Shown here one piece after another: positions 19,130 through 28,773 of a stretch of DNA of 64,000 bases (position 1 is the first letter of the stretch; every line of letters begins with the position of its first letter). The stretch covers positions 798,600 through 862,599 of the forward strand of contig NZ_JACIJH010000001.1 in the NCBI RefSeq assembly GCF_014199295.1, read 5' to 3'. The notes beneath the pieces are model-generated. The model was not told the origin of the DNA. It ran no database searches and saw nothing but the letters and a program-made list of their open reading frames with translations. The translations under genes and the position numbers were made by a program. The stretch is from Sphingopyxis panaciterrulae. GTDB lineage: Bacteria; Pseudomonadota; Alphaproteobacteria; Sphingomonadales; Sphingomonadaceae.

Positions 19130-20797
19130 TCACCCCACCGCTTCGGCGCGTAGCGCTTTCCTGTCGAGCTTGCCGATCATCGTCTTGGGCAGCGCGGCGC
19201 GCACCTCGATCGCGCTCACCCGCTCATGCTTGCCGAGCTGCGGGTTGAGCCACGCGGCGAGTGCCTCGCCCGATATCTCATAGCCGTCCTCCAGCGTGAC
19301 GAACGCCTTCGGGCTCTCGCCGCGATAGGCGTCGGGGACGCCGAGCACGATCGCTTCCTTGACCGCGGGATGCTGGTGCAGATGCGCCTCGATCACGCTG
19401 GGATAGACCTTGAAGCCGCCAACCGCGATCATGTCCTTCAGCCGGTCGACGATGCGGATATAGCCCTCGGCGTCGATCGCCGCGACGTCGCCGGTGCGCA
19501 GCCAGCCGTCGGCGGTGAAGCTGTCGCTATCCGCTTCGGGCCGGTTCCAGTACCCCTGCATGATCTGCGGCCCCTTGACCGCCAGCTCGCCCGGCTCGCC
19601 GGCGGGCGCGTCCTTGTCCGGATCTTCCTTGTCGAGCAGGCGAATATGGGTCGCGGGGATCGGCTGGCCGATCGTCCCCGCCTTGACCGGCCCGTCATAG
19701 GGATTGGTCGCGACGACGCCCGAGCTTTCGGTCAGGCCATAGCCCTCGACCAGTGAGGCGCCGGTTGCGGCGATGAATTTCTCGCGCAATTCGGCAGGCA
19801 TCGGCGCGCCGCCCGAGATGCAGACGCGCAAGCTCGAAAAATCGGTCTTCGCGAGGTCGGGGTGGTCGAGCAGCGCCTGATACATGGTCGGCACGCCGGG
19901 CAGCGCGGTCGCCTTTGTCCGCGTGATCGCATCGAGCGCCTGCTTGGCGTCGAAGCGCGGCAGCATCGCGATCATCCCGCCGTTGAGAACGGTGCGGTTG
20001 AGGACGCAGGTGTTGGCGAAGACATGGAAGAAGGGCAGCACGCCCAGGATGCGGTCGTCCGCGCCGTGATCGGGGTCGATGACGTTCACCTGCCGCGCAT
20101 TGGCGGTCAGATTCTGGTGGCTGAGTTTCGCGCCCTTCGGCGTGCCGGTGGTGCCGCCGGTATATTGGATCAGCGCGATATCCTTTTCCGCATCGATCGC
20201 GATCGGATCGGGCCGGCCGTCATTGTCGGTGAGCGCGGAGAAGCGGATGACGCGCGGATCGTCGGGCAGTGCCGCGACCTCGCGCCGCTTGAACAGGCGA
20301 TAGAGCACCGACTTGGCGGCGGGAAGCCCGCCCGCGACCGACCCGACGACGAGCTGCCGGAGGCTCGACCCGTCGAGCACCGCGAGCGCGGTCGGCAACA
20401 GCGCCGCGGCGCTGATCGTGAAGAGCAGGTCGGTGCCCGAATCCTCGACCTGCGCCTCGAGCTCGGCCACCGTGTAGAGCGGCGAGAAATTGACCACCGT
20501 CGCCCCTGCGGCGAGCGCGCCATAATAGGCGGCGACATAATGCGGGACATTGGGCAGGAACAGGCCGACGCGGCTGCCCTTGCCGATGCCGCGCTGCTGC
20601 AGCCCGCGTGCGACGCGCGCGACGCCGTCGGCGACCTCGCGATAGCTGAAATGCCGCCCCATGAAATCGAGCATCGGCGCATCCCCCTTTCGCGCGACGC
20701 TCGCCGCCAGCATGTCGGGAAGCGAGAGCGGCGGAAAGTCCTGGTCCCATGGCGTCGGGTGGCGATAGTCGGTCGACCAGGAAAAGGGGCTGTTCAT
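19130..20797 (-). CDS. Long-chain fatty acid-CoA ligase (FadD-like)
   Basis: 555 residues of the adenylate-forming superfamily. The ATP-binding P-loop is YTGGTTGTPKGAK, the A4/A5 region is EGYGLTESSG, followed by GWLRTGDVAAID and RIVDRLKDMIAVGG, and the C-terminal catalytic lysine lies in GKLDRKALR. This is the FadD pattern: activation of free fatty acids to acyl-CoA with ATP. There is no signal peptide. It diverges from the pabB gene across about 120 bases containing an AT-rich patch (CTTTTTTACACTATGG) suitable for promoters. Several beta-oxidation genes lie further along in the window. Confidence 0.88.
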   Translation of the reverse strand: MNSPFSWSTDYRHPTPWDQDFPPLSLPDMLAASVARKGDAPMLDFMGRHFSYREVADGVARVARGLQQRGIGKGSRVGLFLPNVPHYVAAYYGALAAGATVVNFSPLYTVAELEAQVEDSGTDLLFTISAAALLPTALAVLDGSSLRQLVVGSVAGGLPAAKSVLYRLFKRREVAALPDDPRVIRFSALTDNDGRPDPIAIDAEKDIALIQYTGGTTGTPKGAKLSHQNLTANARQVNVIDPDHGADDRILGVLPFFHVFANTCVLNRTVLNGGMIAMLPRFDAKQALDAITRTKATALPGVPTMYQALLDHPDLAKTDFSSLRVCISGGAPMPAELREKFIAATGASLVEGYGLTESSGVVATNPYDGPVKAGTIGQPIPATHIRLLDKEDPDKDAPAGEPGELAVKGPQIMQGYWNRPEADSDSFTADGWLRTGDVAAIDAEGYIRIVDRLKDMIAVGGFKVYPSVIEAHLHQHPAVKEAIVLGVPDAYRGESPKAFVTLEDGYEISGEALAAWLNPQLGKHERVSAIEVRAALPKTMIGKLDRKALRAEAVG

Positions 20798-20916
20798 CGG
20801 TGCGGACGGGTCCTTTGCGGGCGGAATGCTTTTTTACACTATGGTAAGTAAGCCGATATCGCAATCGGCGCCGGTTGCCGATCCCCCACGGCAAGGCTAG
20901 GGCGGCGGGGCAGGAC

Positions 20917-22758
20917 ATGAACAGCGCCATCCCCATCCCGGAGCCAGACAGCCCGCCCTTCGTCCTGCTCGATGATGCGCGCGCGGAGGGGGCGGTGCCG
21001 GCGCGGCTGTTCCGCGATCCGGTCGAGACGCTGGTGGCCCGAAACGCGCGCGAGGTTCCGGCGCTGCTCGACGCGTTGGAGGCGGCACAGGCGCGCGGCC
21101 TCTTCGCCGCGGGCTATCTCGCCTATGAGGCCGGTAAGGGGCTGGCGCCCGCGTGGCGCGGTGCGGTCGAGGCGGATGGCGAAGCGCCGCCGCTCGGCTG
21201 GTTTAGCCTGTTCGAGCGGGTGGAGCGGATCGACGCCGACGCGGTGCCCGATCGGCTGCCCGACTCCGCGGGCGCGTGGATCGGCCCGCCCGCACCCCGC
21301 CTTGCGCGCGCCGACTATCTGGCGGCGTGCGAGGCGGTGCTGGCCTATATCCGCGCCGGCGACATCTATCAGGCGAACCTGACCTTTCGCGCCGATGTAC
21401 CGGTGCTCGGCGATCCGCTCGCCGCCTATGCACGGCTGCGGCGCACGGCGCGGGCGGGCTATGGCGGCTTCCTGTGGACCGGGCGGCAGGCGATCGCCTC
21501 GCTGTCGCCCGAACTCTTCTTCGCGCTGCGCGGCGGGCAGGTGGTGGCGCGCCCGATGAAGGGCACCGCGGCGCGCCTTCGCGATGCCGAGGCCGATGCC
21601 GCGGCGGCGCGCGAACTGGCGACCGATCCCAAGCAGCGCGCCGAGAATCTGATGATCGTCGACCTGATCCGCAACGACCTGTCGCGCGTCGCGGCGCCCG
21701 GGTCGGTCGCGGTGCCCGAGCTGTTCCGGGTCGAAAGTTTCCCGACCATCCACCAGCTCGTCTCCGACGTCGCCGCGCGGCTGCCCGAAGGGCGCGGCGC
21801 GGTCGACGTGCTGCGCGCCGCCTTTCCCTGCGGGTCGATCACCGGCGCCCCAAAGGTGCGCGCGATGGAGGTCATCGCCGAGCTGGAGGCGGAGCCGCGC
21901 GGGCTCTATACCGGGTCGATCGGTTTCATCGAACCGGGCGGCGACGCGGCGTTCAACGTCGCGATCCGGACGCTGGTCTTTCCGCACAATGCGTTGCAGG
22001 ACAGGGACTTGCAGGGTAGGCCCGCTTGCGCCACGCTGGGGCTCGGTTCCGGGATCGTCGCCGACAGCCAGCCGGCCGAGGAATGGCGCGAATGTCTGGC
22101 CAAGGGGGAATTTGTGGGCGCAGCGGGGGAAAGCTTCGACCTCATCGAAACGATGCCCTTCGATCCGGTCGAGGGGGTTCAGCGCCTCGAGGGGCATCTC
22201 GCGCGGATGAAGGCGAGCGCTGAGGCGCTCGGTTTCGCCTTCGACCGGCACGGCGCGCGCAACAGCCTGCAGTCGGCGACCTTTCGCCTGCGCCATGCGG
22301 CGCGGGTGCGGATGCGGCTCGCGCGGTCGGGCGCGCTGGCGATAGAGGTGTCGCCGCTGCCCCGCCTCGCCGAACTGCCGGTTACGGTCGCGGTGCGCCC
22401 GGCGCCGCTCGCCGCCGGCGATTTCCGCCTCGTCCACAAGACCAGCCTGCGCGCGCCCTATGACACGGCGCGCGCCGAAAGCGGCGCGGTCGAAGTGGTG
22501 TTCGTCGACGAGCCCGGCTTCGTCACCGAAGGAAGCTGGAGCACGATCTTCGTCGAGCGCGATGGCGTGCTGCTCACCCCGCCGCTGTCGCTCGGCCTGC
22601 TTCCCGGCGTACTGCGCGCCGAACTGATCGACCGGTCCCGCGCGGTTGAATCGCACCTGCGCGTCGCCGACCTCGCGGGCGGCTTCTTCATTGGCAATTC
22701 GCTGCGCGGCCTGGTGCCCGCGCGGCTCGCGGACGGTGCGGAAACGGGTTCCTCATAG
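20917..22758 (+). CDS. pabB: Fused aminodeoxychorismate synthase component I / lyase (PabB-PabC)
   Basis: 613 residues in two parts. The N-terminal chorismate-binding domain (about 1-380) has RPMKGTAARL, LMIVDLIRNDLSRV and FPCGSITGAPKVRAME, the PabB active-site segments. The C-terminal part (about 395-613) is a class IV PLP lyase of the PabC type, with HKTSLRAPYD carrying the PLP lysine and VTEGSWSTIFV. The protein thus covers chorismate to p-aminobenzoate, apart from the glutaminase PabA, for folate synthesis. Such fusions are common in alphaproteobacteria. ATG 20917 is chosen; a start 42 bases upstream is possible but adds unrelated residues. Confidence 0.88.
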   Translation: MNSAIPIPEPDSPPFVLLDDARAEGAVPARLFRDPVETLVARNAREVPALLDALEAAQARGLFAAGYLAYEAGKGLAPAWRGAVEADGEAPPLGWFSLFERVERIDADAVPDRLPDSAGAWIGPPAPRLARADYLAACEAVLAYIRAGDIYQANLTFRADVPVLGDPLAAYARLRRTARAGYGGFLWTGRQAIASLSPELFFALRGGQVVARPMKGTAARLRDAEADAAAARELATDPKQRAENLMIVDLIRNDLSRVAAPGSVAVPELFRVESFPTIHQLVSDVAARLPEGRGAVDVLRAAFPCGSITGAPKVRAMEVIAELEAEPRGLYTGSIGFIEPGGDAAFNVAIRTLVFPHNALQDRDLQGRPACATLGLGSGIVADSQPAEEWRECLAKGEFVGAAGESFDLIETMPFDPVEGVQRLEGHLARMKASAEALGFAFDRHGARNSLQSATFRLRHAARVRMRLARSGALAIEVSPLPRLAELPVTVAVRPAPLAAGDFRLVHKTSLRAPYDTARAESGAVEVVFVDEPGFVTEGSWSTIFVERDGVLLTPPLSLGLLPGVLRAELIDRSRAVESHLRVADLAGGFFIGNSLRGLVPARLADGAETGSS

Positions 22759-22789
22759 CCGAAGCTATGGATGGCGCCGGACAGGCGGA

Positions 22790-23062
22790 TCAAATTCCGG
22801 CAGCAGCGCGCAGTGCCTTGTTCATGCGCGACTGCCACCCCGGTCCGCTGGCCTTGAATCGCTCCAATACGTCACGGTCGAGGCGCAGCGTCGTACTGAC
22901 CTTGGTCGGCGCCTTCTGCTTTCCACGGGTCGCGCGCATTTTCGCCGCCAAGTCGGGAAACGCCTTGTCGAACGGAACCGCCTTGGCGAAGTCTTCGGCG
23001 GTCCATTCCGGATTGTCGGACACTGCGTCCGCATCCGCCTGACTGAATTTTCCTTCGGTCAT
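22790..23062 (-). CDS. brnA: BrnA-family antitoxin
   Basis: A 90-residue BrnA antitoxin. The C-terminal half (KVSTTLRLDRDVLERFKASGPGWQSRMNKALR) is the ribbon-helix-helix DNA-binding part; the N-terminal half binds the toxin. It overlaps the upstream toxin gene by four bases (ATGA), the standard coupled order toxin then antitoxin in brnTA. It should neutralise BrnT and repress the shared promoter as a BrnT-BrnA complex. Confidence 0.88.
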   Translation of the reverse strand: MTEGKFSQADADAVSDNPEWTAEDFAKAVPFDKAFPDLAAKMRATRGKQKAPTKVSTTLRLDRDVLERFKASGPGWQSRMNKALRAAAGI

Positions 23063-23304
23063 GGCATGAATCTCCTTTCTTTCAAATTCGCGGGGCGGGC
23101 GGATATGATCGAAATTCCTTCGGTTCCGAGCATTGCGAAGATGACCACAATCGTGCCGTTCAGTTTGCCGAACGCCGCATACCGTCCCATCTTTGCAGGC
23201 CGGACAAGGGCCGACAGAAAAAAGTCGATACCGATATCGGCAAAGTCGATGCCGTGCTTGGCAAGATTCGCCGCGCGCTTCGGTTCGTCCCAAACTATTA
23301 TCAC
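23059..23304 (-). CDS. brnT: BrnT-family ribonuclease toxin
   Basis: An 81-residue BrnT toxin: VWDEPKRAANLAKHGIDFADI at the N-terminus, RYAAFGKLNGTIVVIFAML in the centre and ISIISARPANLKERR at the end, all family hallmarks (RelE-like fold). It should be an mRNA interferase controlled by BrnA. The start is GTG 23304. A good promoter with an inverted repeat lies directly upstream. The pair sits alone between pabB and an aminotransferase gene, which suggests an inserted module. Confidence 0.88.
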   Translation of the reverse strand: MIIVWDEPKRAANLAKHGIDFADIGIDFFLSALVRPAKMGRYAAFGKLNGTIVVIFAMLGTEGISIISARPANLKERRFMP

Positions 23305-23309
23305 GCATT

Positions 23310-23352
23310 TTTATAGTAACAATGGACGCTACGGTCAAGAATTTTGTTACTA
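23310..23352 (-). promoter_or_regulatory. brnTA promoter with flanking inverted repeat
   Basis: On the minus strand TTGACC (23338-23333) and TATAAA (23315-23310) are spaced by 17 bases. The 9-bp arms TAGTAACAA (23314-23322) and TTGTTACTA (23344-23352) are exact inverted copies; one overlaps the -10 box and the other lies just upstream of the -35 box. This suits autorepression by the ribbon-helix-helix antitoxin. Confidence 0.7.
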
Positions 23353-23476
23353 CAAATTGCTGTCATCGACCTGCATAGCTAATTTATCCGTCGCGCGCCT
23401 TGCGAATGGCGCGCGGACGCGATAGGCGCGGCGCGCGCAATTTCCTGTCCATCCGCAGCCCCGGAAAGCCTCTTCC

Positions 23477-24688
23477 ATGTCGCTGAAGCCGCATCTCTCC
23501 GCCGCCCTCAACCGCATCCAGCCGTCGGCGACGCTCGCGATGACCGCGCGCGTCACGGCGCTGAAGGCCGAGGGGGTCGACGTCATCGGCCTCAGCGCGG
23601 GCGAGCCCGATTTCGATACCCCCGATTTCGTCAAGGAAGCGGCGATCGAGGCGATCCGCGCCGGCCAGACCAAATATACGCTGGTCGACGGCACCATCGC
23701 GCTCAAGGAAGCGATCCGCGGCAAGTTCCGCCGCGACAACGGCCTCGACTACGGGCTCGACCAGATCAGCGTCAACGTCGGCGGCAAGCACACGCTGTTC
23801 AACGCGCTCGTCGCGACGGTCGATGCGGGCGACGAGGTCATCATCCCCGCGCCCTATTGGGTCAGCTATCCCGACATCGTCGCCTTTGCGGGCGGCACGC
23901 CGGTGATCGTCGAGGCGTCGGCGGCACAGAACTACAAGATCACGCCGGCGCAGCTCGACCAGGCGATCACGAAAAAGACGCGCTGGGTGTTGTTCAATTC
24001 GCCGTCGAACCCGTCGGGCGCGGCCTATTCGCCCGAGGAACTCGACGCGCTGGGCGAGGTGATACGCCGCCACCCGCATGTCATGGTGATGACCGACGAC
24101 ATGTACGAACATGTCTGGTACGCCGATTTCGCCTTCTCGACGCTGGCGCAGCGCTGCCCCGACCTTGCCGACCGCATCCTGACCGTGAACGGCTGTTCCA
24201 AGGCCTATGCGATGACCGGCTGGCGCATCGGCTATGCCGGCGGCCCGGCGTGGATCATCAAGGCGATGGGCAAGCTTCAGTCGCAGTCGACGTCGAACCC
24301 CTGCTCGGTCGCGCAGGCGGCGGCCGTCGCGGCGCTGGGCGGGCCGCAGCAATTCCTGGAGGAACGCAACGCAGCGTTCCGCAAGCGTCGCGACATGGTC
24401 GTCGCGATGCTCAACGACGCGCCCGGCCTGTCGTGCCCCGTCCCCGACGGTGCCTTCTATGTCTATCCCGACGCCAGCGGCTGCATCGGCAAGAAGACGC
24501 CCTCGGGCCAGACAATCGAGAATGACGAGATGCTGATCGACTATTTCCTCGACGCGGCGCGCGTCGCGGCGGTCCACGGCGGGGCGTTCGGCCTGTCGCC
24601 GGCCTTCCGCGTTTCCTATGCGACGTCGGAAGCGGTGCTCAAGGACGCGTGCGTGCGCATCCAGCAGGCGTGCGCCGCGCTGGTCTGA
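23477..24688 (+). CDS. Class I PLP aminotransferase, aspartate aminotransferase type
   Basis: 403 residues of the I-gamma aspartate aminotransferase group common in alphaproteobacteria. Motifs in order: LSAGEPDFDTPDFV, QTKYTLVDGT, FNSPSNPSGAAYS, DDMYEH and the PLP lysine Lys242 in NGCSKAYAMTGWRIGY. It transfers amino groups between aspartate and 2-oxoglutarate; some relatives also use prephenate. It stands alone with GC-rich codon use like its neighbours. Signal peptide absent; cytosolic. Substrate range beyond aspartate cannot be read from sequence. Confidence 0.88.
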   Translation: MSLKPHLSAALNRIQPSATLAMTARVTALKAEGVDVIGLSAGEPDFDTPDFVKEAAIEAIRAGQTKYTLVDGTIALKEAIRGKFRRDNGLDYGLDQISVNVGGKHTLFNALVATVDAGDEVIIPAPYWVSYPDIVAFAGGTPVIVEASAAQNYKITPAQLDQAITKKTRWVLFNSPSNPSGAAYSPEELDALGEVIRRHPHVMVMTDDMYEHVWYADFAFSTLAQRCPDLADRILTVNGCSKAYAMTGWRIGYAGGPAWIIKAMGKLQSQSTSNPCSVAQAAAVAALGGPQQFLEERNAAFRKRRDMVVAMLNDAPGLSCPVPDGAFYVYPDASGCIGKKTPSGQTIENDEMLIDYFLDAARVAAVHGGAFGLSPAFRVSYATSEAVLKDACVRIQQACAALV

Positions 24689-24787
24689 GGCTTTTCTTAA
24701 CCTCGGTTCACCATGTGGTTCACCGGATGGTAAGCTCTGCCGGTGCAAGGGTGAGCGCGGTCACTGCGCGATGGTCCGGGGGGCGCC

Positions 24788-24937
24788 ATGGCGACGGCAC
24801 GACAGAATGAAAAAGAGAAAGAGGCTCCCATGCTCGCCATGCTCCGTTCCGACTGGCTTTATTCGATGCTCGCCGGCTTTGCGATCGGCACGCTGATCGT
24901 CGTCCTGGGCGCGCCGGCGGTGCCGCCGCTGCCGTGA
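24788..24937 (+). CDS. Small single-helix membrane protein upstream of msrA
   Basis: A 49-residue reading frame (or 35 residues from ATG 24830, which has AAAGAGG just upstream). The C-terminal part, MLAGFAIGTLIVVLGAPAV, forms one membrane helix. Its TGA overlaps the GTG start of msrA as GTGA, indicating translational coupling and supporting its reality. Function unknown; it may simply set the translation level of msrA. Confidence 0.55.
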   Translation: MATARQNEKEKEAPMLAMLRSDWLYSMLAGFAIGTLIVVLGAPAVPPLP

Positions 24938-25605
24938 CGCTGCGGCGCCCGCTGGCCGCGGCGCTCGCGGCCGCGCTGCTGGCGCAGTGCGCGCCGGTCC
25001 AGGCAGAGAGCGTCGTCAAGCTGCCCGCCGCCGCCGTCGATCCCGCGATCAGGGCGAGCCGCGCCACCGCGATCGTCGCCGGCGGCTGCTTCTGGGGCGT
25101 CGAGGGCGTCTTTTCCCACGTCAAGGGCGTGATCGCGGTCGAGGCCGGCTATCATGGCGGCAGCAAGGCGACCGCGCGCTACGACAAGACGGGCAGCGGC
25201 ACCACCGGCCACGCCGAATCGGTGCGCATCACCTATGATCCGCGCGTCGTCAGCTATGGTACGCTGCTGCGCATCCTCTTTTCGGTCGTCGCCGATCCGA
25301 CGCTGAAGAACCGGCAGGGCCCCGACGTCGGATCGCAATATCGTGCCGCGATCGTGCCGCTCGACGCGGTGCAGCGCCGCGTCGCGGCCGCCTATCTCGC
25401 GCAGATCGGCAAGGGGCGTTATTTCGCAAAGCCGATCGCCGCGAAGATCGAGCCCTACAAGGCCTTCTATCGCGCCGAGGCCTATCATCAGGATTTCATG
25501 CGGCGGCACCCCGCGAACGCCTATATCGTCCGCTGGGACGCGCCGAAGCTCGCGGTGCTGCGGAAACTGTTTCCGCAGCGGGTTCGTGCCGACCCCGCCC
25601 CTTGA
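24934..25605 (+). CDS. msrA: Peptide-methionine (S)-S-oxide reductase MsrA, exported
   Basis: 223 residues. The signature GGCFWGVEGVF holds catalytic Cys52; VEAGYHGGSKA, GHAESVRITYDP and PDVGSQYRAAI are the other family blocks. An N-terminal hydrophobic segment (LAAALAAALLAQCAPVQA) indicates export, either as a cleaved protein or as a lipoprotein (AQC). It repairs methionine-S-sulfoxide in envelope proteins. The GTG start overlaps the stop of a micro-ORF. No msrB is adjacent. Confidence 0.9.
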   Translation: MTLRRPLAAALAAALLAQCAPVQAESVVKLPAAAVDPAIRASRATAIVAGGCFWGVEGVFSHVKGVIAVEAGYHGGSKATARYDKTGSGTTGHAESVRITYDPRVVSYGTLLRILFSVVADPTLKNRQGPDVGSQYRAAIVPLDAVQRRVAAAYLAQIGKGRYFAKPIAAKIEPYKAFYRAEAYHQDFMRRHPANAYIVRWDAPKLAVLRKLFPQRVRADPAP

Positions 25606-25742
25606 TACCATGGGGTTCCGCTGCTTGTCGTGCGGGAAGAATCGTTCGTCGCAAATCGCTGGTTCGCTTGCGGGCGCTGCGGGACGACGAACCCCGGCCG
25701 ATACGGCCGGGGAGAGTGCGGGTCGCAATATTCGGGGTTTGG

Positions 25743-26885
25743 ATGAGAATTGAAATAACCGGCAGACGACTGCTCGCGGTGGCGATGAGCTCGGTCGTTC
25801 TGACAGGATGCGTCGGCAGCGCCATGATCCCGACGCCGCGGGAACGCGGTCCGGTGCGCGGGCCGAACGGATCGGTGACGGTGCCGATCGGCGAACCCGC
25901 GCCCGCGCCGCAGCCTGCGCCGGCGCCGCCCGGCGTGATCGACCCCGGCTTCCGCCGCCCGCCCGCCGGGCTCGAGGCGCGGATCACGCAGCTCTGGCGC
26001 AGCTTCCCCGGCAAGACCGGCATCGCGGTGCGCCGCATCGACGGCGAATGGGAATTGTCGCAGCGCGGCGAAGAATTATTCCCGCAACAGAGCGTGTCGA
26101 AGCTGTGGGTGGCGCTGACCGTGCTCGATGCGATCGACCGCGGCGAACTGTCGTTCGACCAGAAGGTACGGATCGGTCCCGAGGACCTGACCTTGTTCCA
26201 CCAGCCGCTCGCCGCGCGCGTGCGCTCCGAAGGCTCGGTGACGATGACCGTCCGCGACCTGATCGAAACCGCGATCACGCACAGCGACAATAGCGCGAAC
26301 GACAGCCTGCTGCGCACCGTCGGCGGGCCGGAGGCGGTGCGCCGTTTCCTTGCGAAGCACGACCTCGGCAAGATTCGCTTCGGCCCCGGCGAGCGGCTGT
26401 TGCAGAGCGGCACGGCGGGGCTCAAGTGGCAGCAGAGCTATTCGGTCGGACGTGCCTTTCAACAGGCGCGGGCGGCGCTGCCCGACGCGACGCGCAAGGC
26501 GGCGATGGACGCCTATCTGGCCGACCCGCCCGATGGTGCGAGTCCGGCGGCGATCGGCCGCGCGCTGACCCGCCTCGCCCGCGGTCAGCTTTTGTCGGCC
26601 GACTCGACCCAATATATCCTGGGCGTGATGAGCCGCACGCACAGCGGCCCGCGGCGCCTCAAGGCCGGGCTGCCCACGGGCTGGACGTTCCTGCACAAGA
26701 CCGGCACCGGACAGGATTACAAGGGCATGACCGCCGGCTACAACGACATCGGCATCGCGACGGCGCCCGACGGCACGCGCTATGCGATCGTCGTGATGCT
26801 GGGGACCACCACCTCGCCGATCGTGCAGCGCATGGCGCTGATGCAGGCGGTGTCGGGTGCCGTGGCCGAATTTCATGGCCGCTGA
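25743..26885 (+). CDS. Class A beta-lactamase-like serine hydrolase, lipoprotein
   Basis: 380 residues. Lipobox VLTGC with Cys23, then a Pro/Ala-rich tether (about 45-75) and a penicillin-recognising serine hydrolase domain: S117-V-S-K120, S181-D-N183 and K319-T-G321. These three motifs match class A beta-lactamases. The omega loop with the deacylating Glu (ExxLN) is not obvious in the expected stretch after SDN, so real beta-lactamase activity is uncertain; it could bind or slowly hydrolyse beta-lactams. It would be anchored in the outer or inner membrane. The stop almost touches the next small lipoprotein gene. Confidence 0.78.
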   Translation: MRIEITGRRLLAVAMSSVVLTGCVGSAMIPTPRERGPVRGPNGSVTVPIGEPAPAPQPAPAPPGVIDPGFRRPPAGLEARITQLWRSFPGKTGIAVRRIDGEWELSQRGEELFPQQSVSKLWVALTVLDAIDRGELSFDQKVRIGPEDLTLFHQPLAARVRSEGSVTMTVRDLIETAITHSDNSANDSLLRTVGGPEAVRRFLAKHDLGKIRFGPGERLLQSGTAGLKWQQSYSVGRAFQQARAALPDATRKAAMDAYLADPPDGASPAAIGRALTRLARGQLLSADSTQYILGVMSRTHSGPRRLKAGLPTGWTFLHKTGTGQDYKGMTAGYNDIGIATAPDGTRYAIVVMLGTTTSPIVQRMALMQAVSGAVAEFHGR

Positions 26886-26886
26886 G

Positions 26887-27204
26887 ATGCGCGCGCCGCG
26901 GCACTGGCTCCCGCTGGCGCTGCTGGCGCTCGCGCTTGCCGGCTGCGCGACGCCGGAGACGCGGCTGCGCACCGGGCTCGCCAATGCCGGGCTGTCGAAC
27001 GCGATGGCGACCTGCATGGCGGACCGCATGGTCGACCGGCTGTCGCTGCTGCAATTGCGGCGCCTGTCCTCGCTCGAAAGCCTGAGGGGGCGGCGGGTCG
27101 CCGACCTGACGCCCGACCAGTTCCTGCACAAGGTGCGCGCGCTGGGGGATCCGGAGATATTGGGGGTCACGACGAGTTCGGCCGCGGTCTGCGCGCTGCG
27201 CTGA
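26887..27204 (+). CDS. Small putative lipoprotein
   Basis: 105 residues with a clear lipoprotein signal ([17 protein letters not shown], lipobox LAGC). The mature part (about 85 residues) is mostly helical, with two internal cysteines (ATCMAD and AVCALR) that might pair in the periplasm. ATG 26887 starts one base after the beta-lactamase-like stop; ATG 26875, overlapping that gene, is an alternative. Probably cotranscribed. No known family recognised. Confidence 0.7.
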   Translation: MRAPRHWLPLALLALALAGCATPETRLRTGLANAGLSNAMATCMADRMVDRLSLLQLRRLSSLESLRGRRVADLTPDQFLHKVRALGDPEILGVTTSSAAVCALR

Positions 27205-27331
27205 GCCGAAGTTTTTCTATGCCCGATCCATGCGAATCCCCGCGTCTCGGGGGGTGGCAATCCGCGCGCCTTTGTGCTTAGGCGGCGTCGCATATCTCCC
27301 GTTTCCAGAGTCGAAAGGCCCGGCTGAGCTC

Positions 27332-28540
<1,209 letters not shown>

Positions 28541-28548
28541 TGAAGCAT

Positions 28549-28697
28549 TGCCTCTCCGCTTGGGGGAGAGGCAGCGAGACTTGGCAGCTTGCTGCCTGGT
28601 CGCAGCGGTGAGGGCGGCAACGTCCGGACCTTCGCCAAGTCCGACTAGGTCCTGGTGGACCAAGTCCTCTATCCTCTCCCCCCAAGGGGAGAGGAAG
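28549..28697. repeat. Dispersed REP-like element, copy 2, plus long inverted repeat
   Basis: Bases 28570-28597 are the exact reverse complement of 1258-1285. The outer arms CTCTCCGCTTGGGGGAGAGG (28553-28572) and CCTCTCCCCCCAAGGGGAGAGG-like (28673-28694) can pair over about 100 bases of intervening sequence. The element lies directly after the sucC stop and could stabilise or end its mRNA before etfB. Confidence 0.7.
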
Positions 28698-28709
28698 TCG
28701 GACTGCAGG

Positions 28710-28731
28710 TTGACGTTTACGTAAACGCCAA
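28710..28731. promoter_or_regulatory. GTTTACGTAAAC palindrome upstream of etfB
   Basis: TTGACGTTTAC-GTAAACGCCAA is a 22-bp near-perfect palindrome (one mismatched pair) with a perfect 12-bp core at 28715-28726, about 43 bases before the etfB start. The same 12-bp core precedes the phosphotransferase/acyl-CoA dehydrogenase operon at 32461. Regulators of fatty-acid and branched-chain amino-acid oxidation (for example LiuR-type) use similar ACGT-centred palindromes; the regulator here is not known. Confidence 0.6.
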
Positions 28732-28773
28732 TTATGGCGCGGTGCACAATTTTTGAGAGGAGCTTTAAGAGCC

